NCBI GenBank assembly: GCA_938008535.1
Contig: CALLKF010000006.1
Location: 1-64,000, forward strand
Length of the DNA: 64,000 nt
Source of the DNA: an uncultured Saprospirales bacterium
GTDB taxonomy: Bacteria; Bacteroidota; Bacteroidia; Chitinophagales; JADIYW01
Direction of reading: 5' to 3'
Positions 52,408-62,112 of the stretch are shown here, piece after piece (position 1 is the stretch's first letter; the number at the start of each line of letters is the position of its first letter). The notes beneath the pieces were generated by a model. It did no database searches and was not told where the DNA came from. It was given only the letters and a program-made list of their open reading frames with translations. Both the position numbers and the translations under genes were made by a program.

Positions 52408-52415
52408 CAAAGATA
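52408..52415 (-). promoter_or_regulatory. -7 element TATCTTTG of rpsF
   Basis: Exact TAnnTTTG match on the minus strand, directly upstream of the leader hairpin and 58 bases from the rpsF start. Confidence 0.6.
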
Positions 52416-52530
52416 GTGATTAATTAGCTAATTTGGAAAAGAGTTGATTTGAAAATGATGGTTTTATGTTAAATTTTTGTGTTTATTGGTTTGTTTTTCG
52501 TCAAATTTTACTTTTTTAATTACTAAACAC

Positions 52531-52563
52531 AAAAAAACTGCCAATATATTTCGGCAGTTTTCT
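52531..52563 (-). terminator. Rho-independent terminator of clpC
   Basis: AAAACTGCC and GGCAGTTTT arms around a loop (GAAATATATT, minus reading), followed by T residues, 30 bases beyond the clpC stop. Confidence 0.8.
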
Positions 52564-52594
52564 ATTTTAATATTATTAATCATTCATCGAAAAA

Positions 52595-55174
52595 TCAATT
52601 CTGTTCTTCTTTGGCTTTTTTAGCTTTAGGTTTTTTCTTGATTTCAAATTTAAGTTTTTCTTTACTTTCATCTAAATCTACAGAAATCAAATCGCCTTCT
52701 GCAATATTTGTATTCAAAATTTCTTCTGCCAAAGGGTCTTCTACATGTTTTTGAATAGCACGATGCAATGGACGCGCGCCAAACTGCGGATCGTATCCTT
52801 TTTCTGCTAAGAAATCTTTTGCTTCTAAAGTCAATTCAATATTGTAACCTAATGTTTCTAAGCGTTTGTAAACACCAGCCAACACAATATCAATGATTTT
52901 GTGAATTTCTTCTTTTCCTAAACTATTAAATACAATCACATCATCAATTCTATTTAAAAATTCTGGTGAAAATGTTTTTTGCAACGCTTTTTGAATTACA
53001 CCTTTCGATAAATTATCAGCATTATCTTTTACTGCAGTTGTAGTGAAACCAACACCTGTTCCAAAATCTTTCAACTGTCGAACACCAATATTCGACGTCA
53101 TAATGATAATGGTATTTTTGAAATCGATTTTTCTACCTAAACCATCTGTTAATTGACCGTCATCCAATACTTGCAATAAAACGTTGTAAACATCAGGATG
53201 TGCTTTTTCAATCTCATCTAATAAGATAACAGAGTATGGTTTTCTGCGTACTTTTTCAGTAAGCTGTCCACCTTCTTCATAGCCAACGTATCCTGGAGGC
53301 GCTCCAATTAATCTTGAGATAGAAAATTTCTCCATGTATTCGCTCATGTCAATTCTAATTAAAGAATCTTCTGTGTCGAACATGTAACGTGATAATGCAC
53401 GTGCTAATTCTGTTTTACCTACACCGGTTGGTCCTAAGAAAATGAAAGTACCAATTGGTTTTTTCGGATCTTTTAAACCAACTCTGTTTCTTTGAATTGC
53501 TTTTGTGATTTTTTCTACTGCTTCATTTTGCCCGATCACTTGTTTTGTAAGGTCGGCATTCATTTGCACCAGTTTTTTGCTTTCACTTTGTGCCACACGT
53601 TTAACAGGAATGCCTGTCATCATGGCCACAACTTCAGCAATATCTTCGTCAGTTACAGGAAAGCGTTTTGTTTTAGCATCTTCTTCCCATTGTACTTTAG
53701 CTTGCTCTAATTGTTCTTGCAATTTCTTTTCAGAGTCGCGTAAACGAGCAGCTTCTTCGTAACGTTGATTTTTTACAACCTGGTTTTTTTCTTCTTTTAC
53801 TTTCTCTATTTCTTCTTCTAAATGCGTAATGTTTTCAGGAACATGAATGTTTTTTAAATGAACACGCGCTCCAACTTCATCTAAAACATCTATTGCTTTA
53901 TCTGGTAAAAAACGATCAGTTATATATCTTGTGCTTAGCTGAACACAAGCTTTTATTGCATCTTCGCTGTATTCTACATTATGATATTCTTCGTAACGAG
54001 ATTTTAAATTCGTTAAAATAATCAATGTTTCTTCAGGTGTTGGCGGGTCAACAATTACTTTTTGGAAACGTCTGTCTAATGCGCCATCTTTTTCAATATA
54101 TTGACGATATTCATCTAACGTAGATGCGCCGATGCATTGCAATTCGCCACGCGCCAATGCTGGTTTGAAAATATTAGATGCATCTAAAGAACCAGTTGCA
54201 CCACCAGCACCAACAATCGTATGTATTTCATCAATAAATAAAATTACATCGCGATTTTTTTCCAATTCCGTCATGATGGCTTTCATACGTTCTTCAAATT
54301 GTCCGCGATATTTTGTGCCTGCTACTAATGCAGCCAAATCTAATGATACCACACGTTTGCCAAATAAAACGCGTGATACTTTTCGTTGAATTATACGCAA
54401 CGCTAAACCTTCAACGATAGCAGTTTTACCAACGCCTGGTTCACCAATTAAAATTGGATTATTTTTCTTTCTTCTAGATAAAATTTGTGATACACGTTCT
54501 ATTTCAGTTTCACGTCCAACAATAGGGTCGAGTCGACCTTCTTCTGCCAAACGCGTAATATCACGACCAAAATTATCTAAAACCGGTGTATTTGATTTAG
54601 ATGTTGACTTTTTGGCAGTTGATTGTCCTGCGCCAGCACCTTGACCGCCAAATCCACCACGAGCTCGTTCATCTTCTTCACCATCATCAAATGGTTCATT
54701 TGGCATTTCATCTGTGAAATCTGGTAAGTCTTTTTCGTTTTGCATAAAGTCTAATTCTGCTCTGAAAACTTCGTAATTAATGTCCCATTTATTTAATAGT
54801 TGAGTTACGATGTTTTCTTTGTTTTTTAAAATGGATAATACTAAGTGTTCTGTTCCTACGGTTTCTTGTTTCATTGATTTTGCTTCCAATAATGTTATTT
54901 TGAGCACTTTTTCTGCTTGTTTGGTGAGTGGCAAACTATTAACGTTTCCTGGCACAGTGGTTACTCTGTCTTTTATTGCGTCTTCAACTTTCTTACGAAA
55001 AAGTTGAATGTCAATAGTTAATGAACGTAATACTTTTATTGCCATGCCATCACCTTCACGAATGAGACCTAACAACAAATGTTCGATGCCAATTTGGTCA
55101 TGCTTTAATCGAAGTGCTTCTTCGCGACTATACGAAATAACTTCTTTTACTTTTGGTGAAAATTTTGCTTCCAT
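52595..55174 (-). CDS. clpC: ATP-dependent Clp protease ATP-binding subunit ClpC
   Basis: 859 residues. Two N-terminal Clp_N repeats (about 1-145) are followed by a Gly-rich linker ([13 protein letters not shown]). The first AAA+ domain has Walker [14 protein letters not shown] and [20 protein letters not shown] motif lies near residues 445-475 ([18 protein letters not shown]), separating ClpC from ClpB. The second AAA+ domain has [14 protein letters not shown] and the C-terminal D2-small part with [21 protein letters not shown]. It unfolds substrates for ClpP. The ClpP-binding loop region is not individually verified. Monocistronic. Confidence 0.97.
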   Translation of the reverse strand: MEAKFSPKVKEVISYSREEALRLKHDQIGIEHLLLGLIREGDGMAIKVLRSLTIDIQLFRKKVEDAIKDRVTTVPGNVNSLPLTKQAEKVLKITLLEAKSMKQETVGTEHLVLSILKNKENIVTQLLNKWDINYEVFRAELDFMQNEKDLPDFTDEMPNEPFDDGEEDERARGGFGGQGAGAGQSTAKKSTSKSNTPVLDNFGRDITRLAEEGRLDPIVGRETEIERVSQILSRRKKNNPILIGEPGVGKTAIVEGLALRIIQRKVSRVLFGKRVVSLDLAALVAGTKYRGQFEERMKAIMTELEKNRDVILFIDEIHTIVGAGGATGSLDASNIFKPALARGELQCIGASTLDEYRQYIEKDGALDRRFQKVIVDPPTPEETLIILTNLKSRYEEYHNVEYSEDAIKACVQLSTRYITDRFLPDKAIDVLDEVGARVHLKNIHVPENITHLEEEIEKVKEEKNQVVKNQRYEEAARLRDSEKKLQEQLEQAKVQWEEDAKTKRFPVTDEDIAEVVAMMTGIPVKRVAQSESKKLVQMNADLTKQVIGQNEAVEKITKAIQRNRVGLKDPKKPIGTFIFLGPTGVGKTELARALSRYMFDTEDSLIRIDMSEYMEKFSISRLIGAPPGYVGYEEGGQLTEKVRRKPYSVILLDEIEKAHPDVYNVLLQVLDDGQLTDGLGRKIDFKNTIIIMTSNIGVRQLKDFGTGVGFTTTAVKDNADNLSKGVIQKALQKTFSPEFLNRIDDVIVFNSLGKEEIHKIIDIVLAGVYKRLETLGYNIELTLEAKDFLAEKGYDPQFGARPLHRAIQKHVEDPLAEEILNTNIAEGDLISVDLDESKEKLKFEIKKKPKAKKAKEEQN

Positions 55175-55409
55175 AATGTGTTTCTTTCAAATAGGTTGCC
55201 AAGTGGTAAAACATGACATTGTTACATAATTCAAAACGTTGTTTGTATATGATAAATGTAAAACGCTTTTTTTACTTTTTAATCTTTTTTTTGCACAATT
55301 GCTGAATATCTTTCGATATTAACATAAAAACGACGAAAAAGATTTTTTTTATGATAGAAAGATGCAAAAAAGTTGAATTTAGTTGTTTCATTTTTTTAAT
55401 ACTAAACAA

Positions 55410-55446
55410 AATATGATCGGACAACTTGGTGTCGTCTGTCCATATT
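55410..55446. repeat. Imperfect hairpin with GTCGTC/GGAC words
   Basis: Outer arms AATATG and CATATT pair, with CGGAC and GTCTG inside (one G-T). It lies nine bases from the next, related hairpin. Confidence 0.45.
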
Positions 55447-55454
55447 TTATGTAT

Positions 55455-55485
55455 GTTGTCGGACGACATTTAGTCGTCCGACAAC
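55455..55485. repeat. Perfect 13-bp hairpin GTTGTCGGACGAC
   Basis: Arms GTTGTCGGACGAC and GTCGTCCGACAAC with a five-base loop (ATTTA). It is GC-richer than its surroundings and lies between divergent genes, so it is not a terminator. Confidence 0.85.
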
Positions 55486-55668
55486 TGTTCTTATTTGACT
55501 AAATCTTAGTAATCAAAATTCTCCAAAAAATAAGTGTAAAAACAAATGCGAATTTCAAGTAAATAATTCTATTTTTGTTCAAGGTTGAGAACTATCCAAA
55601 TATGCATTTTATTCAATAAAATAGGATATTTCTGATTATCATAATTAAAAACAATAAAAAAATAAGGT

Positions 55669-56022
55669 ATGAAATTTAGTGTTGACAAACAAGATGGTTT
55701 AGTAATATATGAGTTGTTAGAAGAAAAATTAACTTCTTTAAATGCACCAATTTTAAAATCAGAATTAGTATTGGCAAATGCTGAAGGTTATAAAAATGTA
55801 GTAGTGGATTTAGACAAAGTAAGATTTGTTGATTCTTCTGGTTTAAGTGCTTTGTTAATTGGACATCGTTTGTGCAAAGACGAGAAAGGTATTTTTGGTT
55901 TATGCGGTTTGAATGATACTGTAAAAAATCTGATAAAAATTTCTCAGTTAGAAGATGTATTGCATGTTTATTCTACACAACACGATGCAATAAACGCAAT
56001 AGAAAAGAAGAAGAAAAAGTAA
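55669..56022 (+). CDS. STAS-domain protein, anti-sigma-factor-antagonist type
   Basis: 117 residues. The core is MKFSVDKQDGLVIYELL and then VVVDLDKVRFVDSSGLSALLIGHR, with the conserved Asp-Ser-Ser-Gly loop (Ser56/Ser57) that is phosphorylated in SpoIIAA-like proteins. The C-terminal end is basic (AIEKKKKK). It lies alone, without an adjacent anti-sigma kinase or sigma gene, so its partner is elsewhere. Start is ATG at 55669. Partner and signal unknown. Confidence 0.9.
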   Translation: MKFSVDKQDGLVIYELLEEKLTSLNAPILKSELVLANAEGYKNVVVDLDKVRFVDSSGLSALLIGHRLCKDEKGIFGLCGLNDTVKNLIKISQLEDVLHVYSTQHDAINAIEKKKKK

Positions 56023-56039
56023 ATAGTTAAAAGGTATTT

Positions 56040-56090
56040 GTTATAAGTTATTCGAAAATAAACTTAAACTTATAACGCATAACTTATAAC
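56040..56090. repeat. Inverted repeat unit, copy of the 3458 repeat
   Basis: Bases 56072-56090 (ATAACGCATAACTTATAAC) are the exact reverse complement of 3460-3478. The left arm TTATAAGTTAT at 56041 pairs with the right ATAACTTATAA. Confidence 0.75.
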
Positions 56091-56103
56091 CTTAACTCAG
56101 ACC

Positions 56104-57015
56104 TTGAATTTTACAGTTACCATATTAGGAAGTAATTCCGCAATTACCAATCATGGACGAAATCCAACGTCGCAAGTAATAACTATAGGAAATCATGTTT
56201 TTTTGATGGATTGTGGCGAAGGTACACAACAACGCATGTTGCAATATAAAGTAAAGTGGTTCTCAATACGTCATATATTTATCTCACATTTGCATGGTGA
56301 TCATTATTTTGGTTTGATTGGTTTATTGACAACCTATAATTTATTGAAACGAACTGAACCGCTCACAATATTTGCACCTGCTTTGTTAAAAGATATTATA
56401 GAATTACAATTAAAAGCAAGTGCCACAACAATTAATTACGAACTAAACTTTGTGGCAACCAACGACAATGATTTTTATATTGTATTTGAAAATGAAAACG
56501 TTCAAATTTGTTCGTTCCCATTGGTGCATAAAATTCCGACAACAGGTTTTTTATTTAAGCAAAAAGAAGGCGAGCGAAAATTATTAATTGAAAAATTAGA
56601 AGGTTTTGATATTGATAAAAATGAGTATAAATTGCTCAAAAAAAATCAAGATATAAAAGATAAAAATGGCAATATAATAAAAGCCGAAGATGTTACTGAA
56701 GCACCACATGCTGCACGTTCCTATGCATTTTGTAGCGATACGATGTATAGTGAACGAATATTAGATTTTATTAAAGATGCAGATTTGGTGTATCACGAAG
56801 CAACGTATTTGCATGATTCATTGGATAGAGCCAATGAAACCAAGCATTCAACTGCATTGCAAGCAGCAACTATTGCGCAAAAAGCCGCAGCAAAAAAATT
56901 AATTATAGGTCATTTTTCTTCCAGATATTTAGATCTTTCTTTTTTGTTAGAAGAAGCAAAAACTGTTTTTGAACATACAGAATTGGCAATTGAAGGTGCT
57001 ATTTTTGAAGTCTAA
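56104..57015 (+). CDS. rnz: Ribonuclease Z
   Basis: 303 residues. TILGSNSAITNHGRNPTSQ opens the chain and FISHLHGDHYFG holds the metallo-beta-lactamase HxHxDH motif (His62, His64, Asp66, His67). The conserved AYCSDT-type region is AFCSDTMYSERIL, and HSTALQAATIAQKA and LIIGHFSSRY carry the later metal ligands. It removes the 3' trailer of tRNAs. Translation starts at TTG (56104), because no ATG exists upstream before a stop; the sequence MNFTVTILGS aligns with the normal N-terminus. Forty-odd bases upstream is a dispersed repeat. Confidence 0.95.
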   Translation: MNFTVTILGSNSAITNHGRNPTSQVITIGNHVFLMDCGEGTQQRMLQYKVKWFSIRHIFISHLHGDHYFGLIGLLTTYNLLKRTEPLTIFAPALLKDIIELQLKASATTINYELNFVATNDNDFYIVFENENVQICSFPLVHKIPTTGFLFKQKEGERKLLIEKLEGFDIDKNEYKLLKKNQDIKDKNGNIIKAEDVTEAPHAARSYAFCSDTMYSERILDFIKDADLVYHEATYLHDSLDRANETKHSTALQAATIAQKAAAKKLIIGHFSSRYLDLSFLLEEAKTVFEHTELAIEGAIFEV

Positions 57016-57030
57016 AATAATTCTTTTTTA

Positions 57031-57069
57031 CCATAAAAAAAACACAGCAATTACGCTGTGTTTTTTTTT
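57031..57069. terminator. Bidirectional rho-independent terminator
   Basis: AAAACACAGC and GCTGTGTTTT arms around a short AATTAC loop, with A- and T-runs outside. It separates rnz from the convergent PorU2-like gene. Confidence 0.85.
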
Positions 57070-57083
57070 GATAAATTTTTCTT

Positions 57084-60000
57084 TTAATGAATAATATACA
57101 GTTTTCCGTAGCCATTTTTAAAGAATTTATCGATTGAACTTTGTCTTATTTCCGTAGAACTTCCATCGTTATTTCGAGTCATTACTCTGAAAAAATAAAC
57201 ACCATTGGCTAAGCGGTCGCCGAAGTTATCAGTTGCGTCCCATTTGTAATCGGTAATATTTGTTCCAATATGCAACGTTCCTAATTGTTCTTTAGTGATT
57301 TCTTTTACAACTTTTCCTGAGGCACTAAAAATTTGAATCACTAACTGTTCAGGTATTGTTGCGCCTGTGAGTGTAAACACAAATTGTGTAGAAGTAGAAA
57401 ACGGATTTGGATAATTTAAGATGTTGGTGATGCTTGGTTTTGAATCCACTTTAAATTTGATTCGGTAATCATATTTTCCAGCATCGTTCTTACTTCTATC
57501 AACACCTTGCGCGCGAATTTCGTAGATACCATCTGCTAATATTGGTTTATAAATTAAGCGTGCTTCATTATTTTTTGCTAGATTGTTTGGGTCAGCTGGA
57601 ATAAAAGTGACATCACTTTGATTGCGATAAATCTGCACTGGAATATCTGGATTATTTGGATAAAATAAATAAATCAAAAATCCAGCAGTATCATTTAGTG
57701 CTAGGAATTTATTTTCATCTTTTAATCTGAAAACAATTTCAGGATTTGCAGATACGTATTCATTATCGATAATATGTCGACCATCAAATGTAACATCTAA
57801 TAATGGATTGATTCTGTCTTTTAAAACAGATACATTAAATGTTGCAAAGTTATTAAAATGGAATTGTTCTACTTGATCGTCTTCTGGATTTACTTCAATA
57901 GTAACAGAATTCAAACCAAAAAAATTGGAACCAGCAAATGGATAAGTGAAATCAATATTCATGGATTGTTTAGCGAGTAATGGACCAAATCGTTTGTAAA
58001 ATATAGTGATTCTGTTAGATGCGTCTTTGATGATATATTTTACCAATAAACTATCCATCTTAATTGGAGTTACGTTTTCTACTGCAACAGTCATCGTATA
58101 TGATTCACCAGCCACAATGGTGTCTCGTGTTTTTACAAAATTGATTGTTGGATTTACAACCGCTTCAGGTGCTTTGTCGTAAAATAATCGCCAATGTTGC
58201 ATTTGAGGTGCTGTTCCAAGTGAATCATCGCTTGTTTGCCATTCCATTTGAACAAACGGATAACGTGCAGCATCTATATTTAAATTAACAGATGGTCCTT
58301 TTGAAATTCCACCATCTGGTGTTAACCTTAATCTAAAACCTGCAGTATCGTAGCCATATATGTCAACATTTCCATTGTCAAATGTTGGATTTTCTTTAGC
58401 AGTCCAATCCATATTAAAATCTCGCCAGTTTCTAGCTGGTCCGATTATTGGCGATTGCATAGTGCCTTTTGTCCATGTGCCACCAAATGTTAGCAGTGTA
58501 TCAAGTATTGCTGGTGGAAATCTTTTAATTTGTAATGTATTAAAACTAGGATCACAAGTATGTGTAAAGAAAGTGAAAGGTACATTTGGTTCTTGGTTTC
58601 TTATTTGCGAAATACCAATTCTTTCAAATGCAGAAAATAAGGTTTGATCTGTAGTTGAAGTACTATCAGACAACCAATCATTATAAGCTACATTCCAAAA
58701 GCTGTAACCTAATACATAAGAATTACAAGGAATTGAATTTAAAAAATCTATAGCAAATTTACGTTCTTGTTTTGCTGAATAATTATTATTTGGACTTCCA
58801 CCATTTGTAATAAATTCAATGACATTTAATGGATATCTAAATGACGTTCTGTCGTTGTAAGGTCCTCGTCCTGTGTTTCCAATTTGATATGTTTGCCAGT
58901 TTTTGCCAGTGTTTCCATCATATACAAAGAATATAAAACCTCTTCGTTCCCACGCATTTCTTGCAATGATGTATCCATCAAAATATGTTTCAATTGATTG
59001 GTCACTTATCATTCCATTTCTAACTTGCAAAGTACGAGTGGTACTTGGGTAGTAGAACATTCTATCTTGTTTTAATTGTAAGGTATTAAAAGCATTTTTA
59101 GAGTATTGAAAATAATGAGACTGATTCCAACCTGTTGATAATGATGTATTAAACAAAAATGAACTGTTTTTCCAATTTGCAGCGTTGTTTGGTGTTGTAT
59201 CAACTGTGCCTCGCCAATAATAGACAGTATTTTGAATTTTTGTTATAGATGGTTGCCATTTTATAGTGGCACCTGGAGCGGTAATTTTTGTACTTGTTAA
59301 TAAAGGACTATTGAATAATTCAGTAGTATCTATTTGAAATACATAGGTTTTTGAACTAGCAAAATTATTAGCTGTTGAGAAAACTAATTCAAAATTTGCA
59401 TCATTGACAATGCAGAAATCATATGGGAAAATTGGAATAATATCGTCTGCTAAAATTAATTTTGTAACGGTAACTTCATTATTTAATTCAGAATATTCTG
59501 CAATTTTATCATCATAATCAACTTTAATTTTAAATGTATTTAAACCAGGTCCATTAATTCTATCAGAAGGAATCCACACATAAACTGTGTCGGTATTTTT
59601 TGCACTAGGCAAATTAACTGCGGTATTTTGAATTTGTCCATTTGGAAAAATACGTGTTACATTTACAGTATAATTTATAATGCCAGAATTATTTACAGCA
59701 ACTGCACCTAAATTTTTTACGATAACTTTTATTAAAAAAGAATCGGAAGCAGCGTTTATATTTTGAGGTGAAAACGAAATGCTAGATTGGTCTATATAAT
59801 AATCTGGTCTGAAATGAGTATTAATTCGTAAACCTGGATCACCATGATAAATCATTTGTTCTCCAATTTGCGGATTTAACTCAAATCCATTTAGTGCTAA
59901 GTTCTTAGATGTTTCTTTTAAAATATTTCCAATGTAATCATTGTACATATTTGTAGAAAAATTTTCATAAAATTTAGAAGAATAATTATTTAAACTCGAT

Positions 60001-62093
60001 GAAACAGCATAAGTGGTTGGTGCTATGTATCCAATCGCAGCTTTGTTTGGTGTCAATACAAATCTATCACTGTATGATGGACCGCTAAATAAAGGATCAC
60101 TAAAAATACTTCCAACAAAACATCCATTTGAAAGCATTAAATGATATTTTCCTTTGTTGTCAAAATGTTCTGGTTCTAAATTAAAATCTAATGTAGTTGT
60201 AGCTGAATGACCAAAGAAGGTGATTAATGAAACACCAGTATTAATGATAGAATCTAAAAAAATATTTTGTGCAATCTGAATAGGGTCGGTGCTGTTTTTG
60301 TATAAGCTAGATACCTTTCCACCAAATAGCGGACCTTCTATAGTAGGTTTGTAAATATACTCTAAATATGAACGGAAAAGTTGTTGTTCGTTGTTGTTGT
60401 TTCCACCACCTAAATGCAGTACATTTTTCATCCACATTTTATTAAATGGTGTTTGAGCAAGATTAAAGGTGTCGTTTAGATTAGTTTCATATTCCTTTAC
60501 TTTATCTAAATATCCTTTTATGTCATCGCCATTAAATGCATCTAATCTGCCAACACCAATTTGAGGATAATTTAAAATTGCATTCCGAGCCATCAATAAA
60601 TTATCGGATGCTGGTTCGCCATAGGTTGGCACTAAACTTCTTGGTATTACTGATGGATTTGGTGTAGTGTATACATATTCAAATCCTTTTCCAATAATAA
60701 ATGCTAATTCTGGTTTTTGTGTAAATTTATCTACTGCATAATTTACAAAATTTCGGATAGCCAAAGGATGCTGAGAAATTCCATATCCAAATTGGTCAGT
60801 TAGCTCATCATAATAATAAATATTTGCATTAAAACTTCCTCCTTGTGTACTTCTTCTGTAGTTTTTATATTGTTCTAAATAATCAGTTCCATTTGAACTT
60901 GTTTTTAAATTTTTATTCGATATAATTAAATAATTTCCTTGAACTGGTGGTGAAGTAAATACTACAGATTTTATCGAAGTAATAAATGGAATTTCTGTTG
61001 TAGTTTGAGCGGAAAGGTATAAACTATCTTTTCCTAACAATGAAAAATCTAAATGAAATTTTAAAACACTATCATCTGTAGCTATATATCGTTTATTGTT
61101 TTTTAAATCATATAATACTGGTGAAGTTGATTTAGTATTAAAATTTCTAACCTCAAAATAAACTTCTGAATTTTTATTTATTCCGAATTCATATTTCGAC
61201 AAATTATCAAAGTTGAGTTCTCGTGGATATTTTAATGCTATTTGACCAACTCTGTAAGTGATACTGTTAGCAGGTGTCAAAAAAATTGGTTGATTTGAAA
61301 CTATATCGTTACTACTTATTGTTAAGAAGTGGTCAGATTTCTCTTGGATATTTGATGTCAATGTGGTGTCAAAGCCATTTAATTTAAAATTGATTCGTTG
61401 GAATCCTTCTGGTTTTATTAACGAAATAAATAGATATGCATTAGCACCATCTTTTTTTACACTTTTGCTCATAAAAAAATTGGTAAGTTGCAATTGGTCT
61501 TTAAACTGTATATCAATATTACCTTCACCCATATCAAAATCTGAATTATACAATTCAGAATAAAATGGTGAAGACGGAAATCCTTTAAACGTACCTCGAG
61601 TAGGATTGTATAATGTTTTATAGCAATATTCTTCTTTGTTAGGAAAAACAGATATGTCGTTTGGCTCTTGTGTTATTCGTTTGTTTATGCTAAATGGTGC
61701 CAAAGTAAGATAGAAAGTAGCACTGTCCGTATAAATACTATATCTGTCATTTGGTTGGTCATTTTTTACCTTGTAAAGAACAGAATCTGGTTTTCCATCA
61801 TTTTTTTCTCCGTAAAATTCAATATAATCTGATGGTGTTAAAAGTCCAGTAGTTGAAATATATAAAGGTACTTCAACGCCATTTCTTATTAATTTAAAAT
61901 CAGCACTGCGCAATTGGCTTACAGGTAACCCAAGTCCGATTAATGTGCTTTGAGAAATTCGATACAGACTTGTTTGTGCTACTTTAAATTTATAGTAGGT
62001 TGCACCGTAACTAATCCATTCATTGCCGTATGTTTCTGCTTTTGCCAACTGGCTCAAGAAAATCAAACAAAAGATATATAGTATTTTTTTCAT
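57084..62093 (-). CDS. C25 peptidase / PorU2-like protein, probable type IX secretion cargo or sortase
   Basis: 1669 residues with a signal peptide (ILYIFCLIFLSQLAKAET). The catalytic region has FFGHSATTTLDFNLE with His629 and MLSNGCFVGSIF with Cys658, the gingipain-type (C25) His and Cys. CARDB/Ig-like modules follow (about 760-900 and 1330-1430), with a C-terminal unit ILNYPNPFSTSTQFVFTL that resembles FlgD-like/T9SS C-terminal domains. PorU is normally about 1150 residues, so this fits the longer 'PorU2' form. A PorV-like gene ends 20 bases upstream of its start. The substrate role is not read from sequence. Confidence 0.82.
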   Translation of the reverse strand: MKKILYIFCLIFLSQLAKAETYGNEWISYGATYYKFKVAQTSLYRISQSTLIGLGLPVSQLRSADFKLIRNGVEVPLYISTTGLLTPSDYIEFYGEKNDGKPDSVLYKVKNDQPNDRYSIYTDSATFYLTLAPFSINKRITQEPNDISVFPNKEEYCYKTLYNPTRGTFKGFPSSPFYSELYNSDFDMGEGNIDIQFKDQLQLTNFFMSKSVKKDGANAYLFISLIKPEGFQRINFKLNGFDTTLTSNIQEKSDHFLTISSNDIVSNQPIFLTPANSITYRVGQIALKYPRELNFDNLSKYEFGINKNSEVYFEVRNFNTKSTSPVLYDLKNNKRYIATDDSVLKFHLDFSLLGKDSLYLSAQTTTEIPFITSIKSVVFTSPPVQGNYLIISNKNLKTSSNGTDYLEQYKNYRRSTQGGSFNANIYYYDELTDQFGYGISQHPLAIRNFVNYAVDKFTQKPELAFIIGKGFEYVYTTPNPSVIPRSLVPTYGEPASDNLLMARNAILNYPQIGVGRLDAFNGDDIKGYLDKVKEYETNLNDTFNLAQTPFNKMWMKNVLHLGGGNNNNEQQLFRSYLEYIYKPTIEGPLFGGKVSSLYKNSTDPIQIAQNIFLDSIINTGVSLITFFGHSATTTLDFNLEPEHFDNKGKYHLMLSNGCFVGSIFSDPLFSGPSYSDRFVLTPNKAAIGYIAPTTYAVSSSLNNYSSKFYENFSTNMYNDYIGNILKETSKNLALNGFELNPQIGEQMIYHGDPGLRINTHFRPDYYIDQSSISFSPQNINAASDSFLIKVIVKNLGAVAVNNSGIINYTVNVTRIFPNGQIQNTAVNLPSAKNTDTVYVWIPSDRINGPGLNTFKIKVDYDDKIAEYSELNNEVTVTKLILADDIIPIFPYDFCIVNDANFELVFSTANNFASSKTYVFQIDTTELFNSPLLTSTKITAPGATIKWQPSITKIQNTVYYWRGTVDTTPNNAANWKNSSFLFNTSLSTGWNQSHYFQYSKNAFNTLQLKQDRMFYYPSTTRTLQVRNGMISDQSIETYFDGYIIARNAWERRGFIFFVYDGNTGKNWQTYQIGNTGRGPYNDRTSFRYPLNVIEFITNGGSPNNNYSAKQERKFAIDFLNSIPCNSYVLGYSFWNVAYNDWLSDSTSTTDQTLFSAFERIGISQIRNQEPNVPFTFFTHTCDPSFNTLQIKRFPPAILDTLLTFGGTWTKGTMQSPIIGPARNWRDFNMDWTAKENPTFDNGNVDIYGYDTAGFRLRLTPDGGISKGPSVNLNIDAARYPFVQMEWQTSDDSLGTAPQMQHWRLFYDKAPEAVVNPTINFVKTRDTIVAGESYTMTVAVENVTPIKMDSLLVKYIIKDASNRITIFYKRFGPLLAKQSMNIDFTYPFAGSNFFGLNSVTIEVNPEDDQVEQFHFNNFATFNVSVLKDRINPLLDVTFDGRHIIDNEYVSANPEIVFRLKDENKFLALNDTAGFLIYLFYPNNPDIPVQIYRNQSDVTFIPADPNNLAKNNEARLIYKPILADGIYEIRAQGVDRSKNDAGKYDYRIKFKVDSKPSITNILNYPNPFSTSTQFVFTLTGATIPEQLVIQIFSASGKVVKEITKEQLGTLHIGTNITDYKWDATDNFGDRLANGVYFFRVMTRNNDGSSTEIRQSSIDKFFKNGYGKLYIIH

Positions 62094-62112
62094 CTTATAT
62101 GTATTAAAGATT

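Larger units (their letters stand above)
55175..55668. other. Gene-free divergent region between clpC and the STAS gene
   Basis: 494 bases, AT-rich. Two hairpins are found at 55410-55446 and 55455-55485 (listed separately). A minus-strand ORF at 55272-55469 has poor composition and is ignored. The remaining sequence contains only poly-T/poly-A patches. I cannot assign promoters for either flanking gene here. Confidence 0.7.

Noticed and set aside
55272..55469. 65-residue minus-strand ORF in the clpC upstream region
   Set aside because: Low-complexity Lys/Ile/Phe-rich translation that runs through the imperfect hairpin; no family resemblance.
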